64,000 nt of DNA from Adineta steineri (Eukaryota > Rotifera > Eurotatoria > Adinetida > Adinetidae), in the NCBI GenBank assembly GCA_905250115.1, contig CAJNOI010000042.1, positions 186,001 through 250,000 on the forward strand, written 5' to 3'. Below the pieces are notes generated by a model. The model was not told the DNA's origin. It worked only from the letters and a program-made list of their open reading frames with translations, and ran no database searches. The position numbers and the translations under genes are program-made. Every line of letters begins with the position of its first letter. Within the stretch, counting starts at the first letter, position 1. This document shows positions 1 through 21,149 of this stretch, piece by piece.

Positions 1-273
1 TTTATCGATTCTACTATAGTTCGTAATTGAACACTTAAGATGAAGAATGACGATGAACAATCAAAGAAGTGACACAAAATAAAGGATGAGAATGTCAGAA
101 GTTTAAACTGCTTTTAGCTACAAGAATACATCAAAGAAAAGAAAAAGGATATTAGAACTTATTTCTTGCACAAAAATTAATCTACTAGTTTTATATTTAT
201 GTTTTCTTAATTATATTAAACATACTGTATATGACCTTATCAAAAAAAATCTAGCAAAAGGAAAACTATCTAT
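1..273. other. Non-coding sequence left of the assembly gap
   Basis: This AT-rich stretch should lie downstream of, or within, the 3' part of the ferlin gene. I looked on the minus strand for the rest of the last C2 domain and the C-terminal membrane anchor expected of a ferlin and found neither. The missing exons are therefore in the gap or left of the window. Confidence 0.5.
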
Positions 274-373
274 NNNNNNNNNNNNNNNNNNNNNNNNNNN
301 NNNNNNNNNNNNNNNNNNNNNNNNNNNNNNNNNNNNNNNNNNNNNNNNNNNNNNNNNNNNNNNNNNNNNNNNN
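274..373. other. Assembly gap of exactly 100 N
   Basis: A run of exactly 100 N interrupts the ferlin gene inside its final C2 domain. A round 100 is a common placeholder for a gap of unknown size, so distances across it should not be trusted. Confidence 0.95.
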
Positions 374-9358
<8,985 letters not shown>

Positions 9359-11799
9359 TTAGGATTAAGGGAAAATTTTAGGGGAGTCAATTTTAAAAAC
9401 GCTGTGTTTTTGTCGTTGAAAATAGGGATGTTGATAATGATGTCAATAAGAGAGACGAAGACACGACAATGAATGTCTATCGAACAAAACTTTGATTTTT
9501 CTTGTTTTTTTTCTAATGTGATAGAGCAAGTACCAGCTGGTACACTAATGAATACGTCATATATAGAAGTATTGAAAAAGATGACAGCGGGGGAAGAAGA
9601 AAATGTTATTTGTCGTTTAGTATCGATTAACAAAATGTAACAGCAGCGACCTAGTGATGCGAAAGACGAACTTCAGTGTTCTTTCGAAAAAAAAATAATA
9701 AAAACTAACGATATTTCTAACTTTAAGCAATAATATGAGTATTATTCATAGAGAAATTTCTAGAATATAGCTTATGATCTTAACAATATAAAAATAAATT
9801 ATTTCAATAACAATTGAAAGATTTCTTTTTTTTTTATTTAGTTGTTTAGGAAAGAATATTACTTTTATATTCTATTGATTATTCATTCTGTGACATTTAT
9901 TAATCATTTTATATATCAAGTATTTATTGATTTGTCTTTTATCTAAAAGTAATATTATTGATTTACTGTAGATTGATAATTATGTACTTTCATTCAAATT
10001 CTCATTTGTATCATAAATAAATAGTAATAATAAATGAACTATCTATTATATACATAGATCTTATTTTCATCATTTAATAATATATAATAAAATGCATATT
10101 GTTCTTATTTATTAAAAATTATTATTCAATGGATTGAAACATGAGAATAGTAATTAAACTTAATAATATCTTCCGGAAAAACGACCTACACTCTCGTGAG
10201 CGTGTCACAGATGTCAATAATTTGTTTTTGCGATATAATTAGTTGTATAGAAGAATGTATAATTATCATAAGAATATTTCGTAACCATATGAAACAATAC
10301 TCAGACATATAGATTCATAAAAGTTGAAAACAATTAATTGTGTTATTCGAAATAAACTTTATAATGTCCTTATTTAATATGTTATTTAAGTCATTTGGCA
10401 GATGCATTTTTGCCTACGTTTTTTTGATATAATAGATTTTTGTTACATTATTTATTTAGTCTGATGCCACATTTCTAAACTAACTTCTAGATTTAAAAAT
10501 TTATTTTTTATAAATATAATCTTTATATTATTGTCATTGATGGGATATATTCAACATTCAAAAATTGAAAAATCAAGAAAAATTTAAGAATCCACGAAAT
10601 ATATTTAATCGTCATAGCTTAGTAATACAACAGACTAATGATTAACTATAAAGTACATTTTTCTCATGTGTATCAGTATATATCCATTATTTCAGATAAT
10701 TTTTCGCGATTCGAGTACTTTTTACTTTGAAAACTAGCATTTTTGACTCAAGCATCACCTTTTTACTTAAAATAAACATTTATGCCACCGATGAAACTTT
10801 TGTCTAATCCTGTTATATATTATCCTTTATTAAAGAAGAACAATTTTTTGTCTAATAATTTGTTTTTATTTCATGTATTGATTGTATCATTTTCTTTTCC
10901 ATCGTCGAAGGTTGAAAATAATTGTATAAGATCGACCTTATTTGTATTAAAATTAAAAATAAGTACATCAAAATCTAACTTTATATGTATATTATTGCTG
11001 TGTTACTATTAGTTTTTTAAATCGATTAATAGATCAGCTATCATGCGAAATAGTCGATAAGTAAAACAATAGTTTTTAACTAAAAACTACTTGTTGTTTC
11101 TTATACACATCTAATTCATTTTTTTTGTATAAAACATTTTCATATATATTAATACGCATAAGTCACCTATTCTTAGTCATCATCACGTATCACCTTTATT
11201 ATCAATATTTTGCTGTTCTGTTCTCTTTCTTTATATACAACATGTGCAGTTTTGTTCATTTACTCTCCACCATAACTGTAGACAACTGTCATGGTTCAAT
11301 AAACATGAGGATTTCAATTCTTGTTTCTTTTCATCCTGTATCAAATTAGACTGTAAGCAATCATATTTAACAATTTATTTTATATATTTGCTTCGATAAT
11401 ATCTTGTATTGTTTAGTGAAGAGAATAAATAAAATATGTTTCTAATAAATTAATTTTTATTGAGAGGAAAAAATTGAAGCATATAAAAGAAAAAATAAAG
11501 TAGAACAAAGAAAAAGGGAGAAAATGGTAGATTAAATAAGTGAAACTAACTAAAAAATAAAATGATATTAATGTTCTGTATTTCAGATGCGAATAATTGA
11601 AATCGACTGTTCCTATGAAGAAAACAAAGAAGTACTCATTCGAATATTAGAAATTAATTGAAATAATAGCCTGAATAAAATATATAAAAATAAAATACAA
11701 TATTAGAACTATTCTTTCCTGAATATATAAATGAATAGTTTCAAGAAAATATATTTACCTTCATTACATTTTCTTCAAGTTCATTCAAATATGTAACTT
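9359..11799. other. Intergenic, ferlin promoter side
   Basis: AT-rich sequence with no supported gene. The first ~200 bases must hold the ferlin exon 1a promoter and 5' UTR. Short open frames here have no recognisable sequence or splice context. Confidence 0.6.
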
Positions 11800-14700
11800 A
11801 CTTTTTAGAAGTATTAAAAAGATATACTAATGAGTAATAAATAACGATCAATGAATAAGTCACACGAAGAATGTGTTCAAATATTTTATAGAGTTGACAG
11901 GAAGATTTGAACGAACTATGTGACTGATAAGTATATGTGACTTAAAAACTGTTTGTACAAATGTTTCATGCAACTATTTTATTCACGTTGTATATTAAAG
12001 TTTTTACTCGATCAACTTATTAATGAACAAACAGCAGATGAACAAGTCATAGTAAGATAATGTTTAGGTATTTTATTTCATTTGAAGGAGAGTTTCTAAA
12101 GCGGTTCAATATTCACAAATAAATGACAGGCAAATTAATCTCACGAAGAATTTGTTTATGTATTTTATTTCATTCGAAGGAGGGTTTCTAGAACAGTTTA
12201 ATATTCACAACATATGATTGACGAATTAATGTCACGAAGATTGTTTTTACGTATTGTATTTCATTCAAAGGAGAGTTCCTAATGAAATTCAACATTCGCA
12301 AACAAATGACAGATGAATTAATCACAGTAAGACTACGCTTTAGTATTTTGTTTCATTTGAAGGAGGTTTTCTAAAGAAGTTCAACATTCACAAACTAATG
12401 ATAAACGAACGAATCTCACGAAAGTTGTGTTTTAGTATTGTATTTTATTTCAAGGAGAGTCTCCAAAACAGATCGATATTCGCAAACAAACGACAGTTGA
12501 ATAAACAGAAAGAACGTTGTGTTTTAATATTTTGTTTCAATTCAAGGAGGGTTTCTAAAGCAGATCAGCATTCAAAAACAAACGAAAGATAAATAAATCT
12601 CACTAAGATTATGTTTTAATATTTTGTTTTATTTGAAGGAGAGGTTATAAGGTATTCTGGCACTCGCAAACAAACGACATAGTTGAATATATAAAAAGAA
12701 CATTATGTTTTAATATTTTGTTTCATACAAAGGAGAGTTTCTACAGCAATTCAATATACATAAACAAACGACCGACGAATTAATCTCATCATGATTGCGG
12801 TTTAGTATTTTATTTCATTCGAGAGAGGGTTTCTAAAGTAGTTCAACATTCACAAACAAATGATAGTTGAATAAATTGCAATAACATTGTATTTTAGTAT
12901 TTTGTTTCCTTCGAAGGAGGATTTCTACAGCAGTTCAATATTCACAAACAAATGATTGATGAATTAATCTGAACAAAATTGAGTTCAAGTACTTTCTTAA
13001 CGTCAAAATGAGATTTCTACCTAACATTAAAAGATCTTAAAACAAACGACAAATGAACACTTCTAACAAACATCATATTCATATACTTAATTCAATCAAA
13101 TTTTGAATTTGTGTTAAGTTTAAAGATCGACAAGCAAATAGACAATGAATAAATTTTATAAAGATATTGTGTTCAAATATTTTCGTTAGTTTAAAACCAT
13201 ATTCTTGTAAGATAAGATAGTCAAGAGATAGCGATTATGAATGTCTTATAGGAAGCTATGGTTCAGTTATCTTGTTGAAATCGAATTGATATTCTTCAGA
13301 GATTATTTGATCGAAGAATAGAGTATAATGAATATTACATAGTAAAGCTGTATACAGATATGTTGAAGGGCATACAACCTATTATTTGTATTAAAATATA
13401 AGGCTTATTCTCATATGTAAAACAAATTGAGCGAAGCGGAGATTTATTAAAATATGCTAATCACTTCAACACTACATTTGCCATTGCATGTCTAATCGGA
13501 GATAGTTCGATATATGAATTATAGAACAGTAGTTATATAGAAATATTTTAATTACAGAAACATAAATTAATATAATGAATATTGCAAGCTATAATCGCAC
13601 AGAAAATGAATATTGTAATCATAATCAGATTCAGATATGTTTAACTCTTCAAGAAAATAGTTTTATTTCAAACAATGATTAAGTATTTCATGAAAAATGA
13701 ATATTGCGTACTGTCATAATTTGTTCGAATATCTTTCTCGTTTATCAAAATATGATTGAAGTTGTAATATGATTGTATAATATATATTAAATAAATAGTT
13801 CTATTGATAATATTAGTCAAAAATCTTATATACTCAAGAACGAGGCACGAATTATTTTATGTACAGGGAATCAGTAGAAAATGAACAAGTAAAAGTAGCA
13901 TTTTATTCAACTATTTTATTTCTTTTGAAAGCAAAATTTTGATCGTTCACATGGTCGCTCATCACATAATAATTGAATTTTTTGGACAAGGATTCTATTT
14001 GAATATAATGTTAGAATTTCGAGATAGACAGGTACGTTAATAATAAGAATAAAAAGAGTATGCTATATGAATGATTCTAAGCATAATTCTATTCAACTGT
14101 TATCAGACTTTTGAAGAAGAATTGAGAGTTAGTTTATGATTGATAAATACATTCCAAATGAATATTGAAAACCAATATTCTGTTCAGATAGACGCCATGC
14201 TATAAGAAACAATTTGAGATTTGTTTTGACTAATGAATACACTTCAAATGAATATTTCTAATTAGGGTTCTAGTCAAATATATTTCTCTGTACAGTTAAA
14301 TTTCCAGATTCATTACAGTTAATGAATACACTGCAAATGAATAATTATAAGCATAATTCCGTTCAAATATTTGCGTGGTTAACAACAAATCGCATAATTG
14401 CGATAAAATTGGTGTCTATGTTGGCAATGAAAAATTCTAAAGAATATTCCATTCCAATACTTGTTCACTGTAAAAAAAATAGAGAAAAATCAGCAAGCAT
14501 TCAATAAATCCGTAGTTAATGTACACTTATGAACTAGTCATTATTCAGCATTAATTTGCTATTACAAAAAGTTTCAGATCTCTAACATATAATAGATAAA
14601 TATAAGGCTAGCAAATAGCTCAGAGAAGTTCTTCGAATATATTCTTATTCCCAACAAAAGTAATCAAAGTGCATTAGATGATAAAGAAATTCATAGAAAA

Positions 14701-14850
14701 TGAATGACTCTATTTATCATTGTATTCAAATATTTTACTGAATGCTAGGTGTTTGATAAAAGCAATCAAAACATATTAGCTAATAAAGAAAGTCATAGCA
14801 AATGAATGACTCTAACCATTATGCTATTCAAATATTTTAATAAGTACCAC
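11800..14850. repeat. Decayed satellite, unit about 90-92 bp
   Basis: From about 12,000 to 12,990 roughly eleven units follow each other. Each contains a block like TATTTTGTTTCATTCGAAGG, then AGRGTTTCTAAAGCAGTTCA, then ATTCACAAACAAATGA and a GAATTAATCTCACGAAGA-type end. Successive starts fall near 12061, 12151, 12241, 12333, 12423, 12515, 12608, 12699, 12790 and 12880. On both sides (11,800-12,000 and 13,000-14,850) only the core around TTCAAATATTTT recurs, as older, more diverged copies. No unit codes for protein. Confidence 0.82.
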
Positions 14851-14868
14851 ATGTTTGACGAGAGCATA

Positions 14869-15072
14869 CTAATCAATATAGATTATAGTTGTAAATGAAT
14901 GAACGATACGCTTTTCAAGATATGTCTCGAAAAATCTCTTGATATATTCGTCGCTTGTATCGAGAGAATTATCATCATCTAAATCATTGTTGACGAATCT
15001 GGCCTTGCACATGGTTGAGCAGACGACCAATAAAACTAAGATACATACCAGTGTCTTGTTATTAATAGCCAT
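14869..15072 (-). CDS. Small secreted peptide precursor, neuropeptide-like
   Basis: 67-residue frame. Residues 1-24 are a clear signal peptide (MAINNKTLVCILVLLVVCS, ending near MCKA). Then comes an acidic spacer with DLDDDNSLDTSDE, a dibasic KR at 45-46, the peptide FFETYLE, a second KR at 54-55, and the tail IVHSFTTIIYID. This is the layout of a neuropeptide or peptide-hormone precursor, but I recognise no family. A longer frame upstream to 15231 exists. I prefer the ATG at 15072 because it starts the signal peptide and lies ~96 bp below a TATA box. A GTATCG just after the second KR could be a donor, so the true C-terminus might lie in another exon. Confidence 0.5.
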   Translation of the reverse strand: MAINNKTLVCILVLLVVCSTMCKARFVNNDLDDDNSLDTSDEYIKRFFETYLEKRIVHSFTTIIYID

Positions 15073-15167
15073 TTGATTTATTTGTATTGGGTGAAAGAAT
15101 AATATTGTATGAATATGTAGTTTGAAGCAAGGACTGCCTTTTAATCTTACAAGGCTATTCTCACTCG

Positions 15168-15174
15168 TTATATA
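15168..15174 (-). promoter_or_regulatory. TATA box of the small peptide gene
   Basis: TATATAA in the context GGGCTATATAACGAG, read on the minus strand. It lies about 96 bp upstream of the ATG at 15072, leaving room for a start site ~30 bp below it and a short leader. Confidence 0.5.
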
Positions 15175-15216
15175 GCCCTTAAGAATACAGGAGAGAGAGT
15201 AGTGAGAAAAGTATTC

Positions 15217-15590
15217 TTTTTTCTTTTCCAATACGAAAAAGACATTATAATTACAAAAATAGATACAGAAAAAGAATGACTGATCTTTAAGATTGACAGC
15301 ATATAAGGGCCTTCATTTAGCTTTGATAAGAAAATATCAATTTTTTCTTTTCAATCCAAAGAAAGGCGTTGTCATCATAAAAAGATAGCTACAAAAAACA
15401 AGAATGACTGATTTTTTAGATTGACAGCATATAACGGCCTTCATTTAGCTTTGATAAGAAAATACCGATTTTTTCTTTCAATCCGAACAAAGGCATTATC
15501 ATTAAATAAAAAATAGGCACAAAAAAAAGAATGACTAATCTTTGAAAGTTGACAAAATATTATAGCTTGCGTCTAACATCGATAAAAATA
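15217..15590. repeat. Three tandem copies of a ~125-bp unit upstream of the peptide gene
   Basis: Copies start near 15217, 15341 and 15469, each opening with TTTTTTCTTT. They share GAATGACTGA, ATTGACAGCATATAA and GGCCTTCATTTAGCTTTGAT. The third copy is the most diverged. The array begins ~45 bp upstream of the TATA box on the minus strand, so it may act as promoter-proximal control sequence (inference). Confidence 0.75.
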
Positions 15591-17029
15591 GAGAATGCGC
15601 TTGTTGCTTATGTTAATATTATCTCATACAAACAGCATAATCATATTGTAAAAATGTCGTTCAATATAGATACAATTTTCGACTATTCTTTTCATTTAAT
15701 ACCTATATCTACGTGATTTTCAAAACAAATATTACTGATCTATTGATCAATAATATACGTCTTTTATTTGAAGCAATATCTTTTGTATGGATATCATTAT
15801 GATAGTCAAACTATATGACAGTTATGCACAAATGTTCGATTAAGAAAAAGAAAGGTATGATCAATATGAGAGTCACTCATGTGTGACAAAAACGAAGGAT
15901 ACATACAAAAAAAATCAAACGAGTGAATAGCAACAGAATTTCAAATAAATAAAATAATCTCACATTTACCAGCAATTGACAATCTACTTAAAATTAATTT
16001 GTTTTCACGATATTCTAATAAATAAGGTAATTTATATGAATTCCTATAATTCTCGATGTATATTTTATAGATTCTTCATTTGTACATAGATTTTTTTGAA
16101 GTACATTATGTTTCAAAAGTCATTTAACAAAAAAAAATAGAAAAAGAAATATAATTCAATCAGCGAATATTTGTTCTCTTTGTTATTCGCAATTTTGTTG
16201 TTTAATATCCACAAGAAATTTATTTGAATAAAAGGATTGACGAGAAAAATATTGCAAATTTTTTAAATTCAATATATTACAGAGTTCATATCGATGGACG
16301 AGAGATAAGTATTGATCTAAGAATATTGTAGGTGCTTTGCTTTTAAAAAACAATTACACAATGAAACTTGATAATATTTTCTCTACGTAGTCAATCTCAT
16401 GGAATAAGTAATAAAGTGTATATGTTAGTCATAACAATATAATATTTTTTCTTGAAATACCAATATTCTCTACATTTTTTTCGTATTCGATATTCTCATT
16501 CTATCTTTTGATAAACAAAAGACATCATCAAAATCATGAGTATTATTAGTTTATTAATCAAGTTAAATAATCACTACAGTTTGTTTGTATTGTATAATTA
16601 AGTTCAGTCATCTTTAATAATTATATCAAATATTCTACGATATAGGATCAATACAAATACTTGATAGTACAGTATCTGATATAAATAAATCTATATAAAT
16701 ATTTCCATTTTCAAATGTACTTTTTATTTTACAGTATTTTTCAAACAATAGATTTTATTTGTATCTATCAAGGAGATTTTTTTGATTGAAATGCTGAAAT
16801 AAATCATATCTATATATAAAATTCGAGTGTAAAAAAATTGCATGTAAAATAAATATAGCTATGAGATTTTACAAATGTCAGTATTTGTATCTATATTTAA
16901 ATCAATACCATCAACTTTTTGAATATTTGCATTAAATAAATAATTGATAACATAACAATACGGACCATATAACCGGTTAATACAACTTCATTTATTAAAT
17001 AATCCACATCAAGTGTTCAAGTAAAACGT
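15591..17029. other. Intergenic, nothing recognised
   Basis: AT-rich sequence with no supported open frame, splice pattern or repeat array. Confidence 0.55.
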
Positions 17030-18460
17030 AATACCTCTTCACGACGATTTTGAAATTCCTAAATAGATTTAGATAAACAAAAAAATTCATTTCTCATTTA
17101 TACTTCATATTGATAGCTAATTCTTTAACTAATGATAGAAGCATTTAGTTGATCTATATAGATGCTTCACAAACAAATATTTATTCGAATTTAAGATTAA
17201 AAAAATTATAAGAAAAGAATGTATAGTATCGTTCGTAACAGTTCGTACACGATGATTATTAAAAATTGTAGATACTACTATTAAAATAATAAATAGTGTT
17301 AACTGAATCATTATTTGATAAAAATATCAGATCAATAACATTAAATAATTAAAAATTAAGAATTATTACAGAATAGGATATACTATCTTGTGACTTCGCA
17401 GAATCAAGTAAAAAAGCTAACTCTACATTTATTTTGTTCACAGTCTACTTTTTCTCCCTTTTAATCAAATTTGTATATTAACATTTTATGAATTTTGATA
17501 GTTTTTAGGATCTATTTTCTCGTTCTGAATATAGAAACAATATTTAAATACTGAGATCTAAAGTAATTTATTTCTTACATATTACGTGTGACAAAATAAA
17601 TGAAGATGTTTATACATACATGAGTTGATGTAATCGATATCTTCAATAATAATAAGTGTCTTTGATACATCTGTTAATGATTTATATTGACCAATTTTCA
17701 ATGTATTCTTATACTCATGAATAGCAACCGATTGTCAATCAATAGCTGTACATATTGATTTATTTAAAAAATCTAAATGTTCAATACCAGCACTTGATAT
17801 TGCAGTCTAAAGAAAAATAAAGATTGGTTTTTGTTTTTTCAATTATTAATCTATACTTTATACTTGTAAAACGTTCAAGTCGTACAAATATATTTGTCGA
17901 AACTTTTCCTTGACAAATTCGTATTGATAATTCTAGAAGATCTGATTTTTGTGGACCTCTGAAAAATATCATTTGTTGTAGAGAAAAAAATAGATGCAAA
18001 AAATCAAAGATTTATGCCATAGATGACGTTCACGTAACATCATTAAATATATTGGTCAACTTTTAAGATACCATCATTTAGTTATAAACTCAAAATCACT
18101 CTAAATAAATAACATCAAAGAATTTTTATAAAAGAGTTCTTATTATAATATCAAAATTTAATATATATATATATATTAAATTTTTTTTATTAAAAACAAA
18201 ATTATTTACTCGAATATTATCTAACAGTAGAATCGTATCATTTGACATATATAACTTATTCGTTTCAGATGTTCATGGGTAACACAAAACGGTTTTCGAG
18301 CATATTCTATAAGTCCAAAATAAAACATGTATTTCATAGTATTATCTGAATACTTTTATTATACAAGTATCAAACACACCAACAGGTCGGCCAAGACGTT
18401 CACTAAAACTTGTTGTAAACGAACAGATTCTGAGATTGCAGCAACATGTATAACTAAACC
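17030..18460 (-). pseudogene. Decayed multi-exon gene remnant, family not identified
   Basis: Several protein-like pieces occur in consistent minus-strand order but in different frames and broken by stops. In gene order they are TSFSERLGRPVGVFD (18410), GLIEYARKPFCVTHEHLKRI (18290), IYLMMLREHHLWHKSLIF (18030), RGPQKSDLLELSIRICQGK (17960), a piece with TAISSAGIEHLDFLNK through SLTDVSKTLIIIEDIDYI (17815-17640), and EFQNRREEVLRF then TLDVDYLINEVVL (17055-16990). The piece at 17700 carries an in-frame TGA between ATAID and QSVAIHEYK. The residues look selected in the past, yet I could not name the family. Poor exon detection in a live gene remains possible, but the stops favour a pseudogene. Confidence 0.5.
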
Positions 18461-19063
18461 GAAAAATTTGACATAATATATATGTTATTTTGCATAAACT
18501 GTATCATATGCCGAACTTGCAATTGATTTTGGTATATTTGGAGTATATTGGTAACAGCAGTGAATAAATATTTGATCAGTAAAAAAATGATAAATTCAAA
18601 TGAAAATTTGTCGTTTAGATCAAAAATAGCTGCGTTGATTTTTTTCACTCTATGACGGACATCAATCGATGTAATACAAGGTTATGTTTCATCACTTTTC
18701 TACTTAAAATAAGTATTTATGCTATCGATAAAACTTTTATCTAACTCTCTATATGTAGCTGTATTGATATTATTCTTAAAGTGAGGATATTTAATGTTTA
18801 TTTTACTTATTAATTCCATTTATCAATAATAATCCAAATATTTGAGAAAGATTTTTTTTTTCTGTAACATTATTAATGACTACTATTGCTTTTATAAATA
18901 TCATCATTAATCAATGATACTATCGATAGAATAATAAAAAAAATATTCATTTTTCGAAAACTTGTATAGGATTGGTTAAAAAAATTGTCCATTGACAACA
19001 GTCTCTCTTCGTTGCTCAACTATCACATTTATTGTATTGTTCATTTGTAATCTATATAAAGTG

Positions 19064-21036
19064 ATGTTGTTGATCAAAATTTTGCAATTTCTGTCATTTA
19101 TAGTCTGGCTAATTCGTAGTTTTCTCTCAATATGGATTCATCTTGGTGTTCGTTTAATATATGGCAATCAAAAATTTCGTTTACCACCTATTACAAATCA
19201 AATATTACTTCTACCAGCAATTGTAATTGCGAAACGTATTCGACAAAGACAAGTAAATGAATTGTAAAAACAAAATTAAAATAAAGAATTATTATTGTTT
19301 TTTCTTTGTAGTTAACTTCTTATGAAGTTGTACGAGTTCATATTGAACGAATTCGTGCTATTCAACCATATCTAAATGTTTATGTTGATGAACGATTTTC
19401 TGAAGCATTACATGAAGCTCAAGAAATTGATCGTACTTTAAATGATGTTTCAATAGGACACAGATCATTACCAAATGAATGGACTGAAGAACAAGCACCA
19501 TTTTTAGGTGTTCCATTTGCTATAAAAGAATCAATGGAATATCCAGGTTTTCATAATTCAACAGGAGTTTCTGCAAGAAAAGATTATATTTCAACTTATA
19601 CAGCAACATCAGTAGCAAATATGATCAAATCAGGTGCTATACTTTTATGCAATACTAATGTTAGTGAAGGATGTATGTGGTTTGAAGCGTAAGTTTTTAA
19701 AAAAATAGAAATAATATAAGTTTTTTCTTCTTTACTATTTTTTTCTCTAGACGAAATTCTCTATATGGTACAACAAATAATCCATATGATTTATCGCGAA
19801 TTGTTGGTGGTAGTTCAGGTGGAGCTGGTTGTATTGTTTCAGCAGCTGGTGTTCCATTTGCTATTGGAGCAGATATTGGTGGAAGTATTCGATTACCATC
19901 ATTTATGAATGGAATATTTGGTCATAAAACAACACCTAGTATAGAAAAAAATTCATTTTTTATTAAAGATTTTATTTTAAATTTCTGATTAGATATTGTG
20001 CCTAACGATGGTCAATATCCACCACACAAAGAATTTCATCAGAAATATTTACTATCAACAGGACCAATGTGTCGTTATTCAACTGATTTACAACCAATGC
20101 TTAAAGTATTGGCAGGTTCAACAAATATCGAACGATTATTAAATATTGATGTTCCAGTAAGTTCTTATTTTTTTTCTTTGAATGAGTAATCAAGGTCGAA
20201 GGTAAATGAGTACGAAAACAATATTACTATAATTTTATTTTAAATATAAACACATGACTCTATTAAGTTTATTTCAACTCTTTTATTCTCTTTAGGTTGA
20301 TTTAAGTAAACTACGTTATTTTTATATCGATGAAATCGATGCATATTTTATTAATAAAGTTGATCGAGATCAAAAACTTGCTCATCGTCGTGTAAGTTTT
20401 AATTCTATTTTAAAATCAAATAATTAATTTCTATTATAGGTTGTTGAACATTTTGAAAATAAATATAAAATTCATGTAACACATCTACGTTTAAATCGTC
20501 TTCGTCATGCTATTTCAATTTGGTCATCAATGATGGTTGATGGAGAATTATCTTCACGTGATTTTTCTTTAACACTTTGTAATCGTACATCATATCTAAA
20601 TAGTTATCAAGAATTATTACGAAAATTTTTATTTCGTTCAACACATACATTACCAGCTATTGGTCTTGCTATATTAGAAGCAGTACCAAATAAACATAAT
20701 AAACGTTTTCATGCATTAGCACATAAATTTCATGATGAAATTCAAAGTTTATTAGGTGATAATGGAGTTTTATTTCTTCCAACATTTCCTACACCAGTTC
20801 CTGTACATGGTTGGCCTGTTATAATGAATACATTTGATTATATTTATTGTGGAATTATAAATGCAATAAGTTTACCATCAACACAATGTCCATTAGGTTT
20901 AGATAGTCAACAATTACCATTGGGTATTCAATGTATTGCTGGTCATAGTCGTGATCAATTGACATTAGCTGTTGCACAAGAAATTGAACAAGCATTGGGT
21001 GGTTGGGTACCACCAAGCCGCATTTCTTTAATTTAA
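19064..21036 (+). CDS. Fatty-acid amide hydrolase, FAAH2-like (amidase signature family)
   Basis: Hydrolyses fatty-acid amides such as anandamide-type signalling lipids. Members use a Ser-Ser-Lys triad. Six exons give about 535 residues, matching FAAH2. An N-terminal hydrophobic segment (MLLIKILQFLSFIVWLIRS) would anchor it in a membrane. The triad lysine is in GVPFAIKES, the amidase signature is RIVGGSSGGAGC, and the nucleophile region is GADIGGSIRLPS. Family strings FGHKTTP, TGPMCRYS, TQCPLGL, PLGIQ and GGWVPPS follow in order. I start at 19064 because it aligns with the FAAH2 N-terminus; an in-frame ATG at 18992 would add 24 residues. An AATAAA near 21056 could end the transcript. The Tat-SF1 gene follows 114 bp downstream on the same strand. 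Confidence 0.92.
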
Positions 21037-21138
21037 ACTTTTTGTTTACAATTAATAATAAACATTTTTTTTTGTATCATATAACATTCCATTAACATAT
21101 GAAGTTTTCTCATTTTTGTTTAATCATCTAATTTTCTT

Positions 21139-21149
21139 TTCTTTTTCAG
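21139..21149 (+). promoter_or_regulatory. 3' splice acceptor directly at the Tat-SF1 start codon
   Basis: TTTTCTTTTTCAG abuts the ATG with no leader bases. Because the preceding gene stops only 114 bp upstream, an ordinary upstream leader exon has little room. This could be a spliced-leader trans-splice site (inference). Confidence 0.5.
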
